A stretch of 18,500 nt of DNA from Cristatella mucedo (taxonomy: Eukaryota > Bryozoa > Phylactolaemata > Cristatellidae). The stretch spans positions 320,001 through 338,500 of the forward strand of contig WPIO01000152.1 of NCBI GenBank assembly GCA_009760855.2, read 5' to 3'. The notes beneath the pieces were generated by a model. That model was not told where the DNA came from, made no database searches, and worked only from the letters and a program-made list of their open reading frames with translations. Position 1 is the stretch's first letter; each line of letters opens with the position of its first letter. The translations under genes were made by a program, and so were the position numbers. Below are positions 1 through 12,400 of the stretch, in pieces.

Positions 1-150
1 TGTTTATTGAGCATGCTACCGTTAACCATTCGATTTTGCTTCCTTTGCAGCAAATGTAAAGTGCCTATAAAGAGATTGAGTTCTCTGAGGGTACTATATA
101 TAATGTATTATTCTTACTAGTATAACGTGAGCTATTGAGTTTAAGTCTAA
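1..150 (+). mobile_element. 3' tail of a LINE relic (copy 1)
   Basis: Positions 1-105 match the reverse complement of about 8800-8895, sharing an almost exact block of about 45 bases (around 47-100 here). In that block all copies can be read as the same peptide end, with the pattern K-V-P-x-K-R-L-S-S-L. A T/A-rich stretch of similar sequence follows in the copies and looks like the element's 3' untranslated end. The 8760-9290 copy carries recognisable reverse-transcriptase C-terminal sequence upstream of this block, which identifies the family. The 5' part of this copy lies outside the window. It is decayed and not a working gene. Confidence 0.5.
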
Positions 151-820
151 ATGACTGACAGGACTTTCGTTGGAATAATATTTGATAGATACTTGACAAA
201 GTTGTCCAGATCTATCGAGACACCATAAAATCCATCTGAGTTCAATCAATCAATCGATCCACATCAAGCTGCTAATCGGCTTCGGAGTGCCATATAGACT
301 AGCCAACCTCGTTCGCTTCTTGGCTGGCTAGCGTGAAGAAGTAACAGACCATCTGTATAATCAGAAAGCAAAATTATTCTGGGCTAAAATGCACGCTGCT
401 GAATGTATTCAAAAGTAGTATTTAGATGCATTTGCCGCATATCACTTAATGGATGTTAGATGTTGATCACTGACTTCCATCTAAAGCAAGCTACAAGCTA
501 CATCGAAGGCCTGCTACATTTTCTGTTTATTTTTCACTATTTACTGTTTTATGCGTCACTGATGCGTTCATATGCATTGGCAATTTTTCCAGGGGTTGCT
601 CACCCATTCAATCGAACCACTGCGACAGCTGGATTTCTCTCGAAAAAGATATGCGCCTTAACATTTGGAAAATTCTCCCAGGTCTATTGGGCTTTGCTGT
701 AGTGCAACTCCACTTTTATTTGATCAACCAATCTTAGCGAATGGCCTTCAACCTTTTTTGAGTTGGCCTATTCATCCAGTTCAAAGTATATGCGAGAGTC
801 GCCAGCCACTCTTTACTCAG
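151..820. other. No gene recognised
   Basis: Two open frames here (about 460-702 and the 5' part of 665-997) have no domain, signal peptide or convincing splice context up to 820. The stretch is of mixed composition and no repeat copy was recognised. Confidence 0.4.
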
Positions 821-943
821 GCGAGGTCGACGCCTCAAAGACGCAATGGCAAAAAGCACGAGGATCTTAAGTCAAATCATCTAAATGTTAAGAGGTGGCT
901 GAAGAGGCAGTGCATAGAAGAAACAGACTGGGGACGCGAAGCA
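821..943 (+). CDS. Candidate internal exon of an unknown gene
   Basis: A 123-base segment (41 codons, phase 0 at both ends) is bounded by a pyrimidine-rich acceptor ending CAG at 818-820 and a consensus donor GTAAGT at 944. The frame is open through the segment and on to a TGA near 997. The peptide is very basic and hydrophilic (K/R/E/D-rich, with an RWLKRQ and an EETDWG motif) and I recognise no domain. It lies upstream of the signal-peptide exon at 2791, so it would belong to a different + strand gene. It could also be a chance pairing of splice-like sites in non-coding DNA; there is no neighbouring exon to support it. Confidence 0.25.
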
Positions 944-1217
944 GTAAGTCCATCATTAGTGGAAGCTTATTCAGAAGAAGAGCTGAATTATTCTTGATCG
1001 CTAGGAGACTGTTAACCTTGACAAGCGAAGTCGCATAGAAACTAGCAAGCAGTCCAAAGCGATCAATGCTGCAAAAGTGCTTGTATGGGCAGCCGACGAG
1101 GGCAAATTGTCACTTTCTACTATTAAGTTACTCATTGTTTGCTCTCAGGCAGTTGCTGAACATCTGCTATTACCTGCCTCCTTTTAGATAGCCAACTTTC
1201 AGGCTGTTTAATTAAAG

Positions 1218-1372
1218 GCTAGCTGATTCAAAATCCTTATTTATCTAGTGGTAGGTGAGCTGTAGTCGCAATCACTCCCAGTTGGAGTGGGGCAAATACA
1301 ATTGCCTGGATTCAGCACTTGAACCTACGACCTGGGTCATGAAGTGTAAGCACTCTACCCGTAAGCTAAACA
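1218..1372 (-). mobile_element. tRNA-derived SINE, copy A
   Basis: Read on the - strand, this begins with a tRNA-like head: an A-box-like segment (TAGCTTACGGGTAGAG) and, about 35 bases on, a B-box-like segment (GGTCGTAGGTTCAAG). The body and 3' end align by eye with copies at 7914-8078 and 12519-12695, including the shared terminal word AATCAGCTAG. It is a non-autonomous retroposon transcribed by RNA polymerase III when intact. The open frame at 1255-1491 across it is a shadow. Confidence 0.55.
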
Positions 1373-1375
1373 TAC

Positions 1376-1866
1376 TAAGTATGTGCGATTCAGGAGCAAT
1401 TCAAAGAGTGAGTCTAATTTTGATCCTCATTATTATTTGGAGTAGGATTAAAAATATGTATATACCTGTGTCAGTTCAGAATGACGTATAGTTTACCAAG
1501 TCTGTTTAAAGATGTACTGTAAAACTTAGCATTACTTATTAAATAAGCTCCCACTTGAAAAGACTTTATTACCCTTTTTATGGCCCAATATTCTCTCGAC
1601 ATGGTGAGTAATCGCTTTCTCAGAAAACCTTCGCCTGCCTTTAAATTTTTTTTATCAAAGCCATTATAAGCAGGCATCATCAAATACTCCAGAAATTCTT
1701 GAAATTTGAGTTCTACCTACTAAATCTTATTATTAGTGAACCCACATTGTTAAGAGGGCTGCCTTTAAGAAATATGGTTTCTTTTGTTAATTTCAGACCA
1801 ACAGAGAGATCAAGTAAATTCTATTCGTTGAAATAAGTATAGCCTCTTTGTAAAAACTCGTATGCA
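1376..1866. other. No gene recognised
   Basis: A/T-rich sequence between SINE copy A and the dinucleotide tract. A 70-codon open frame on the - strand (1471-1683) has no domain or splice support. Nothing else could be defended. Confidence 0.4.
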
Positions 1867-2200
<334 letters not shown>

Positions 2201-2204
2201 GAGA

Positions 2205-2790
2205 ATAGAATGTGTTCGATCTGCTCCTTAGAAGTTTGAACGTTCACTTGACTTGCATCTACCTTTTCTGTGTTCATGCATTGCTCTTTACAGCATATAC
2301 TTGGTCGCAGGCTCACCTCGCATAGAATGCCGGGGAAGCAAGCCTACTGCAGCTGGTGCTGATGCTAGGGTCATTATGGCACTTGGACATTCTATGTCTG
2401 GATTGTGGCCTCGGTGTTTGGTGGCTAAGCAGACTAGCCGCAAGCACCGGTCGGCAGGGTCTCATCTTAATTGCTTAGACTGCCTGGGCTCAAATTTTTG
2501 TAAAGGCTGGCCGTCAGAGGTCAGGCTCCACCCCTTTCTGATGGGCACCATAGGCAGCAGCAGCCAGGAGTTCAGTTGCCGGCCAGCGGGCGGTGGCTGA
2601 GGATCTATTGTCCACTGCCGAGGAATAGATCTTCAGCTACGAGCTCTCGAGTGGCCGCAGGAGGCATCCGGTTCTGCGTGGCAAGACTGCACGGAACAAC
2701 CTTCTGCCGCCCGAGCGCCAAGTGCGGTATCTCCCAGGCAGGCTGCCAGCGTCCTGGCGGCTGGACAGTGCCGAAAACAAGTAAAAGACC
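2205..2790 (+). promoter_or_regulatory. Putative 5' flank and untranslated leader of the FN3 gene
   Basis: This stretch becomes clearly G/C-richer than the A/T-rich surroundings from about 2300 to 2790 and leads to the ATG at 2791. I see no convincing TATA box, and the transcription start cannot be placed. An in-frame TAA at 2782-2784 closes the frame just before the ATG, so the coding region cannot extend further upstream in this exon. Overlapping open frames (2253-2600, 2576-2923 and - strand frames) show no protein features. Confidence 0.3.
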
Positions 2791-2881
2791 ATGCCCGATC
2801 AGCAGCGGCAGCGGATTTTCCAATGGCTCCGATGCACTGCCCTCTGGCTCTTGCTCTGGTCAGCAGTTGCCACAGTGCCAG
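2791..2881 (+). CDS. Exon 1: signal peptide
   Basis: The ATG has A at -3, and an in-frame TAA lies 9 bases upstream, so this start is well bounded. Thirty codons plus one base precede the donor GTACGT at 2882. The peptide has a basic, polar start (three Arg in the first 14 residues), a hydrophobic core T-A-L-W-L-L-L-W-S-A-V-A, and small residues suited to signal peptidase (A-V-A, then T-V-P). The exon ends in phase 1. Joined to 13183 the split codon becomes GCT (Ala), giving A-A-A-Q-Q as the likely start of the mature protein. It might instead belong to a different transcript, but the phase match and the absence of any other signal peptide near the FN3 exons favour this join. Confidence 0.6.
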
Positions 2882-3320
2882 GTACGTTTGATCGATACTC
2901 AATGCCGCGTTTTTTCAGACTAGATTTGTTGTTACTAGATGGTGGCTTCTCGAGCAAGCTCGGCAAAAGCCTTCTTTGTTTCATTTGCGGCTTGAGTGCA
3001 ACTTTGTTCCTGCATCGGAAGGGATGCGATCTCATGTACTATATAACGACCCATGTGGTCTGGATGGTCTGCTTCACACGTGGGGTCAGACAGTAAAGTC
3101 AGTGACTTTCCTGCCTTTATTCCGCTATGGTCACATGTGCGTTCTTTGCACCCCTGCGCATGCGTGCATGCTCTCTCACGCACACTGTCCCCATTTTCTT
3201 ACTATCTATCTCTTTCTCTCTGTCTATCTGTCTTTCCGTCTTTCTCTGTCTGTCTGTCTCTCAATATCTCACCGACTTCCTCTCAACTCCTTGCTGCTGT
3301 TCTGTCTGTCTGTCTGTCTG

Positions 3321-3383
<63 letters not shown>

Positions 3384-3388
3384 CTCTT

Positions 3389-3435
<47 letters not shown>

Positions 3436-6400
3436 CTCTCCCTGTCTCTCTCTCTCTCTGTCTCTCTGTCTGTCTATTTGTCCCTCTCTGTTTCTCTGTC
3501 TCACTAAACCCCTGGTTCTGTCTCTATCTTGCTACAGGCTTTTTCTTCTAACTGCCGCGTTTTTTACAGCACTACAGAGCTTCAAGGATATTTTTCCAAA
3601 TTCTTCTGCAGAGGCCACTAAAACATATTCCGATGTTGTACCACTTGATTGCTCTATGGCTAAACTAATTCACCGGATTGACCCACAGGCTGCTGACTGC
3701 CGTGCATGAATAGTATATATGGAAAAAAGACCAGCAAGTATGATTAATTAAAGCCGCCTTATTTACCTTTTTGCTACGATTGCATCTGCTCCGTATGATG
3801 GAGTTATTCGCAGGTGCATCCAGCGACATCTTTAGGATAGCCAAACACAAACGTTTCTATGCAAAGTGGCATAGACATTCTTAGCAGTCTGGCCGACAGT
3901 CTAGTGCTCACCGAGCAGAGACAGCACCTCAGAGCTGACATCTCGCAGGCTGACAGCCGCCCGATGACTTGCAGCTGCTTCTGAGGCTTTTCTTGAGTGC
4001 CACATTTGAGCAATGATGATAATGGCCATAGCATGTGAAGCCGCCATGCTGCCGTAGCCCCCTTTTCTCACCGGTCTCTCGAGCCGTGACCTGCTTCGAC
4101 TGTTTATTATTCCTGCAAAGCCAAGCAAAGTGCAGTCGATGAGTGCGGTGTCCGGTTTCCAACTCAGAGACAGGAGCACTCTTTTATTGGCCGACCTAGC
4201 TGGCAGCAGAGCTCGTACGGCTGTACAGCCAACTCAGTCAGCCCTCTCCTGTCTTTCTTTGCCACGTTTAGTTGGTTGAATGCACGGGTTACAAGCTGTC
4301 GGTGAGCGTCGGTTATTCAATCATTTGTTCTCCAGCCCCCTACGTTCAGCTGGCGCTTGCTACCTGCAGAACCCACTTGTCGATAGCAGTTGACCACCTC
4401 TGCTGGTCAGTAAATGAGGCTCTCACGGTATTCCAGTTCTTACAGCCCAATGCTGGTTTCGGCCGGTCCGTTCAGATGGGAGAGGGAGGGCGTCCAAGCC
4501 ACCCTATTGCCATTGGCTGCTGCTTGGTGATTGCCGGTTGGAGGATGGGACGACAATCGCTGAAAAACGAAGGTGTATTCTGAGCAACAGCTGGTTTGTG
4601 AGTTTTACCTCGGCTTGGCAGGTCAGATAAGCAACTGCTGTTTAGGCTGCCGCTGGAATTTCTCTTTGCCGCCTCTCGCCGATCGGAAGGAAATTGCAGA
4701 CCCTGGAAATGCTAGGGATTACTTACGTGAACCCAACAGCCACCTGAGTCCTTGTAGGTTGACGAGGCTGTGCCTACTTTCGTCTCGCTGGGTCGCAGCC
4801 AGGAGTGATCAAGTATGGCGTCGCTTGTGGAGTTGGAGAGGGGGTATCAAAAGGAGGCTCGAGAAAAGCCAGAGAAAGGCCGAGCCGAGGCTGACAATGA
4901 TTCCTCTGTCCAAGAGATTGCTGGACGGCAGGCTTGGCACCGGCGATTCTCTGCCTTTGATTCAAACGGCCCATGCTCAGTGTCTTGGCCTCCTAGCATG
5001 ATCGGCATCTTGGTGCTTAATTAATCCGTGGCCACATGCCTGGCCACATGCCGGTCACTCTTTTCGTTACACTGGAATGGATATAGTACAGATACAATAT
5101 AGATAAAATAGGATGATTTCGGTTTCCCTCATCACTGTAGAATTCACTTGGCCAGCGTTCATTTTAACAGCTTGGAGGCTGCAGTAGGCTGCAGTGCACT
5201 AGATTTAATTGAGACGCTGTTAATTTTTCTAATATTGTCTTCCTTTATTGAGTAGCAACTGCGAACGCAGCCGAGTGGTGCTATGATGAGTAATTGCATC
5301 TTCTACCCTCATGCAAATTTGGGTACATCCTTTAAGCCGTTCTTAGCTGCTATATCCACGTTCCTCTTGACCTCAGTTGCCCTCCAGGCTCAGCAGTGTT
5401 TCTCATTTTCTCTTTGTTTTCTTGAGATGTAGTCTGTTGGCGGCCGCATGAGCGCCGAAAATCTAAGCAGCCTTGAGGTCGCCAAAGGAAATTCTCTGCT
5501 TTAAAATCTACACAGTGCTTGTGGCTTTTCCGAGTTAAAGGTAGACATAGGTTACATTACAGTATTGCAGTAATTTTAGAATACATCCTTTAATCGGCTT
5601 TGGATAGGCATACCAATACTGTACCTGTTTTGTGTTGTATGTCTACCAATGCAATTAACAAATGTCGGTGTATGTTCGCAATTAAAAATTTGAGGATGCC
5701 CATGGCAATCAGGTACAACCACAAGGAAACTAAATTACTGTGGAACCGGCAATGTGGACACCTGCGTGTTCCAGAAAAAGTGAATAGCAGACACAGAAAC
5801 TCGGATCCATCAAGAATGCCCGAGCTATAAGAATCGGCAATGCAGACACCTGACTTCTGGTCTTCGTGATTACAGTCGTCCCCCATTTATCGCTATTAAT
5901 CAGTTCCAGACTCTACCGCGATAAGTGAATTTCCGAAAGTAAGATTCTTTATTTTCGTCGTTTGAGCATTGAAAACCGGTTCAAGACCCTCCAAATACGG
6001 TTTTTAACATTATTAGAGCCCTCTTGACATGACACAATACCCCTTTAGTTTATTGCACTCGTATTGCCCAATATACTGTCTCGTGTGTGAGAGATACGAA
6101 CTTGCCTGAGGCTGAGCCAAATAGTTGCCAGGATAGGAAGAGGATAGGATAGCTAATCACAGAACAGAACGCTCTCATTGGCTTGGTTTCACCACATCCG
6201 ATTTTTGGAAAAAGTTCTTGCTCGCAAACGAGGAGTGATCGAGCAGCTGCATCAGGCGCTGAAGGATTTTCGGGGTTGCTTGAATACACAGGCCCACAGT
6301 CCACAGTACAGTAACTTTATTTTAATTCTAAAACAACGATGTAGTAGTGACTCACAACCGAGCTCAGGCTGCATTATTTTCACTATCTCGATCAACTTTT

Positions 6401-9400
6401 TAGTGAATATGTTAAAAAAAACCGATAGTGTGAAGCCGTGAAAGTCGGAAAGTGAAGTGGCGAGGGACGACTGTAGTATTTTACCCTCAGAGTTGTGGAA
6501 CTGTTTAATTCACGCAGTTTGCTGTCCCTTGTATGGTTTCCGAGACCAGCTGCCACTTCGGGCTGCCGTGTAAAAGCAGTGTCGTCGAAAGCCGGCGGTT
6601 ATTGAGAAATGAGTCGAACCGCGTTGTTTTAGCAGCTTGATCTGTGCAATCAAGCAGTGAAAAGAAGATTTAGATGGCTGGCAAGTCTTTCTTTAGAACG
6701 TCTCCACGATTTGGAGGGGAAAATCAGCTTGAAGACCTCCATGCTCCGTTCTTCTTGGATAGTTGCTCCTCACAACCGAAGAAATCCACCTTCAGCCGCC
6801 TTTGATCTTTATATTAAGGAATGATTATGGAACTTTAAAACACTATCTCGCAAGTGTCTCAGTGAACATGTGATAGCTTCGATTAGTTATGCTGTCTTTC
6901 TCAGCTGTGGGCATCACACACAGTATCACTGTCTTTCTCAGCTGTGGATTGACTCGTCATCTCGCTGCACTATACTGCCAATAGATTGCCAATAGACGAT
7001 AGATGAAAGCCCTTCTTGCCGTTGCTAACTGATTTAGTCTAATCAGTCGCTGATGCTAGTTCTTCAAGGAATCAGGTTTTCACTCCGAAGTAATAATGGA
7101 TCGAGCTAAGCTCGTCGAAGGGCTTGGTTCGCAATTGAATATTCACGATGCCATCTTAACAACAAAATGTGTATTCGCTGAACCAATGCTATAGCTCGGA
7201 GAGCTTTTCTAGTTCATTGAAGTGCAACTTGTTGGCTTCCCTAGCTCGTTAACTTTATGAATCAGGGACAAACAGGTGCGACAGGCTCTGCGAATTGGCA
7301 TAATCTCGCCTTCTTTCACTTACGAGTCTAAGTCAGCGTTGTCTCAGTTGGCCAAGCTCCAACTAGCTCCACAGTCATGTCTACTAAGTCTACTAAGATA
7401 AGCAACAATGCAAAAATTCGGTTCCGCTCGGACAAAGATCCCTAGTGAATGCATTTTTGGCTTGACCTCTGCAACTCACTGCTCGCAGATCTTCATGCGT
7501 GTGCAGTCAGATGCTCACAACTGAGGTGCACGACTCTGTTCCTTGCGACGCCTGTTGTATACGTTGCCATAGCTACATAGGACTACTTCTGACCAACCCG
7601 CACTGGCTCCCCATTAAGTAGCATATAGACTTCAAGACTTTAACACTTACTTTCAGGTTCTTTTATTCTCTAGTTCCGGCCTTCTTATCCGATAACTACT
7701 TTCCAATCAGGCTAGGCGTCGTACCGCCTGCTAGTCTGACTCAAAACGATACCTGTGCTTCGAACTAACCTTAAATCCTATGGAGATCATGTCTTTAGCT
7801 CAATTGCTACCGTAGCATGGAGCTCAATCTTGACTGACGTCATGAAATTCTCTGAACGGCAGGATTTAAAAAGAACTTAAAACGCATCAGTTCATCGCAG
7901 CATCTTCACTTTCGGGTCTTAGCACAGGAGGTACGGTGCTCGCCCTTCACACCCAGGTCGTGTGTTGAAGTCCTGCAGCAGGCGATCCTTTATCGCCTGC
8001 TGCAATCCTTTATCGCCGGCTGGTGATAGTCGTAAAGACTCTTTTGCCACTACAGAAGTGAGGCTTATAAATCAGCTAAGCTTTTTTGCTGAGTCCGTAT
8101 GTACTGTCTTTTTCATGCTCAAACTCGCAGACACCATGCACACAATCCAATTGATTTTATTTTACCAGCTATCCAAAATGCCTAGGAAAAGATTTAATCA
8201 TCTTACGGTGCTGTAAAAAAGACTTCTTATTACTTTTATTATAATTGAAGTAGATTCAGTTCATTAAAAAACTTCTCAGTATCAACCTATGGGGACTTTT
8301 TCAATTCGTTCTGTTGACTAAATTCGGGTACTGAGGACGCCTGAGAGTAAAAGACAGCAAAATCTGATCGATGACTATTCGCAAATGTCAGTGTTAACGC
8401 TGTGGATATTACCTTTGACCTTTAGTTACACTGCTGTAGCATTTTGCTATACGCTACGGAATTTTCTGAGTTGGCATAAATATTTTAAGATTAAAGATTT
8501 GTTAATAAATACCAATAAAGATTCGGAAGGTTAAGCAGATAAATGTTATTGTTTAACTCGGTGCAACGGATAATGAGAGAAGCATTATAATCTTAGGCTG
8601 CAAAGTATGTTGACCACGAGATTGTGTCCTTGAAATGTGATTAGAGGCTAAAGGTTCACCTATATATATATATATTTTAAAATCGAAACCGAAATTAGTG
8701 ATATATTGCCTAAACTAAGCTTTATCTAGTAACGGCTTCATCACTCTAGAAATTATTGTAAAAAGAACTTACGTCATAATAAAAATAATACCTTTGCTAT
8801 AGTGCCCTCAGAGAACTCAATCTCTTTCTAGGCACTTTACATTTGCTGCAAAGCGTGCACGATCGAATGTTTACTGATAACATGCTTAATGACAACAAGA
8901 GTAACATGGATAAGGGTGACATGCACAGAGTCAGCATGCAAAAATGATTAGTGGCAGCAGGCATAGTGTCAGCACGCATAAGCACATAATTACATGGATC
9001 CACTTAATGCTGCGATAAATAGCAGCATACATAGAAGCACTTTTAGTTTCTTTTTAAATCTGGGAAAGTCAGGGAATTTCGTGACACAGGTCGGCAAGTC
9101 GCAAGTGAGTTCCAGGCTTTGGGATCATACGAACTAAAGACGCAGTCTCCAAAATATTTGAGGTAATTTGCAACATAGCAGGAAGCTTAGTCAAGTACCG
9201 CTTTTGAGTTTTCATTCAAGAATCATAATGCGTGCAAGCCTATCTCTTCTGGTGAGGTCGTAAATGAACGAATGAACGACGTCTTCACTTAGTTTAGATT
9301 TTGCCTCAGGCACATCTTTGTGTAGGCGATGAGAACAGCATGAAGGTACTCTATGCAGAACAGTCACTTCGGCAGTCGCTACAGTAGAGCTAGCCCTAGT

Positions 9401-12400
9401 AGACCGCTACCACCTAATGAGCATCCGCCGAGCTCTTGAGGAGTAGTGATCGCGATTGTATGCCACACGTTTTCATTAATTAGGAATGGCCCCGTCCATT
9501 TGAACAAATCTTGTTGGTCTTGCCCCTGAACATACAATGTTTGTTGGTCTTACCCGGCGTTTGATGAAAATCCTGGCTCAGCCACTGATCGTCATAATAC
9601 CTTCATGGCTTATCTATACGCGTGACTGGAATTTATCAAAGAGGGCCATCTATGACTCTTTTGCCATGTCGATTAGAGGGACGCGGTATAGGTTAGATGT
9701 GACGACTGCACGCCCTTCCATAGCAATTATATCTTACTGAAACACGATTCTCTTCAGATCACTGTCTTAGTACTAAATGAGGCTAGAGGACAAATTTCTA
9801 CGGGCTAGAGAGTGCACGTATATATACCATTATCCAAGACATTGCACCTTGAATATTGATTTCACAGAAGTAGCACAAAGTCCTATCAACTACACTAAAA
9901 TCATAACTACATATTTAATATCTGACCATTTCGGAGTAGTGATGCCATGCCAATAAGCGAGCAGTGTGACTTCTAATAGCTATTCACAGCGTGTTTCAAA
10001 CGTGTTGGCCATGCCGTTGCTGTTGCTTATGTGATTTTTGGTGGCGGTTGAAGTTTTCTGCGATCATAACTCAAGCCTTTATCTGTGAGTCAGGCAATAA
10101 AAAGACCATGTCTTTATCTCTCAATGGCCAGTTGACATGCTCTTTATTAGCCTCGAGTTTGCAGTGCCTTCTTGCAATTAACATCAACCGTAGATCACAC
10201 ATTTTTGTTCAGGTCGGCCAAGGACTCATTTGTCATGCAAACTTCCAAATAATCCTTTGAATATAAGTAGTCACAGTCGCAAAAATATTTTAAGTAGTGT
10301 AATCTTATTCAATTCAAATGTTCAACCCAATTTTTGACCAGTCTCCACTCTCTTTTATTTTAAAAATTGTAGAGACAGATTAACATCAAATGGTTCGCAG
10401 AGGACGATGCCTAGAATGGCTTCTCAGGAAAATGGCAGCAGGAAATTACTCTCTGCCTAGAAACTCATGGTAGCCTAGGAAGCCATGATGATGATAACGT
10501 CGCTGCCTTTATCCTTCTAGATGTGTTGGCTGCTTTCTACCGGTCCATCGTAAGAATCTGCCGGAGAGGTTGAGAGCAACGAATGATTGGCTGCTGTTCT
10601 CAGTCCTTTGGGCACCCGGAGGGGATAAATCTGGCCTGAGGCATCGGCTATCGCGTCTTTGCCGACGGCACGTCACTGTACTTACGATATAAACTCCTAG
10701 AATAAGCTCGTGCGATGGTGAAATAGAACTGCCGCACCAATATTCTAGATACTGAACAAGTTCGTTTAATAGGATGAAGATAAAAACCTACTCATTCTTT
10801 TGAAGAATTCCTTCACTCCAAATCGCAGTGGGTGACATTTTGTTCTTAATTGGCGATGCCCTTGTGAGACCGATGTCGACAGTTTGTAATTTTAATTTTA
10901 ATTTGGCCGAACTCATTAAAAACCACCGGGCACTGTATAAGTTTAAATTCGTAAGACCGCTCCATAGATAACCATCATATGTGATTGTGGTCCAAGAATG
11001 GGTGTCTACTAATCAGAATGATAAACTACCAAATTTATCAGCTCCTTTCAAATCCAGCAGTTGTAACTCTGTCTTTGGGCTGCCGAATAGCCATTATCAA
11101 GCCTCTATGTATTTTAAATTAGTTGAGTAAGCCAGTTTTCCAATAATATATCAGTCACAAGCTGCTAAAATGGCTGCGGTGGCTTTGGATTTGTTAGTGA
11201 TGGTTCTGAGTTGATCGGCGTTGGCTCTGGATAGATTATTGGATGAAAATTCAAGTGCTCACTAATGTACTTTGACCCGCATGGCCTACCTCGGCTTAGC
11301 TCCCCAGCATAATTAGCCGAACCCCTACACCAGTTTCAGATTTCGCGAGCCCGAAGGCACTCACAGGATTGTAAAATACAGCCTTTGTTTTACTTAAACG
11401 CGGCTAGCGATAAAAATTCCTCCGCGGGTCATTGACTGTGGAAGGAACTCACTTCATCAACGTTATTATGCGAAATGGCGCCATCATCACTCCAGCAGGG
11501 ACTCAGGTCGAATCCGATCCAGCTGTCCCATGCTGCCACTTCTATGCTGTCACTTCTAGTGACTTCCTCGACTGCATATCTTACTCAGCTGTACTTCTCA
11601 CGAGGAGCTACCATCGGTGCTCCAAGAGTCGCCGAGGTTTTTAGTGATCTGTGGAAACTACTCCTGCCATAACACGTGAAACGCCTGCCGGTATAGTTTC
11701 AGCGAATTTGTGTAAGTACCGGTCTTAGTAAATATGGCAGTACTTTCGAGCGAAATATCCGTGTTCTCACCTGAGGGCGCACGCCTTGAGCGATCGACAA
11801 GCTAACCACGTCCACAGTTGACATTTCTTATGGCATTCCTTGTTTCCACTGGCTTCGATTTCAGTCTTGAATTCGTGTTTGCATTCTTATCGAACTTCTC
11901 TTATTCTTATCAAGCTGCTGGTTCAGCTGGGTTGATCCTTCTGAATATGGCTACCAAGGCTCTGAACGGCTTGATGCAGCAACATTACCTGTAAAACTGT
12001 GGACTACACAGGCAGCCAGGCTGGCTGTGCCGAGGGACGCGTGGAGGTTTGTCCTCGGTTTGTCGAAAAACATGCATCGAAGCCAATTGAGGCAGCGAAG
12101 GCGTGGGAGAAAATAGTATTGCTATAGAGTTATGGTTCGAATTTATTTCGGCTTTTGGCCTTGAGTAACCAAAGGCGTATCGGGGCTTGCCCTGTTCTCT
12201 ATCCGTGCGAGTCTTCTTGTGGTCACACTGTCGATGCTCGCTTCCTGTAGCCAGATTTTCGTTCGGCGATCATATTAAAATGACAGAGCCTGGTCATACA
12301 TGCTTTCTCCAATCGGCTGCATTGGAGATTATGGTCGTACTGAGTGCTCGTACTGAGCAGCCAATAGCGACTGAAGCCAGCAGGCCCTCTAAGATCTTTC

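Noticed and set aside
3053-3709. Leu/Ser-rich frames of up to 218 codons
   Set aside because: They are the translation of the (CT)n tract, with no start context or domain.
4815-5024. Charged open frame with a good start context
   Set aside because: No adequate splice donor, no domain and no partner exon; left as part of an unassigned G/C-rich stretch.
7914-7970. Functional tRNA gene
   Set aside because: The head has box-like words but no credible acceptor stem or cloverleaf, and a SINE body follows it.
11475-11530. tRNA-like word GGTCGAATCC with a TGGCGCC segment upstream
   Set aside because: The boxes are degenerate and the sequence after it does not match the SINE body.
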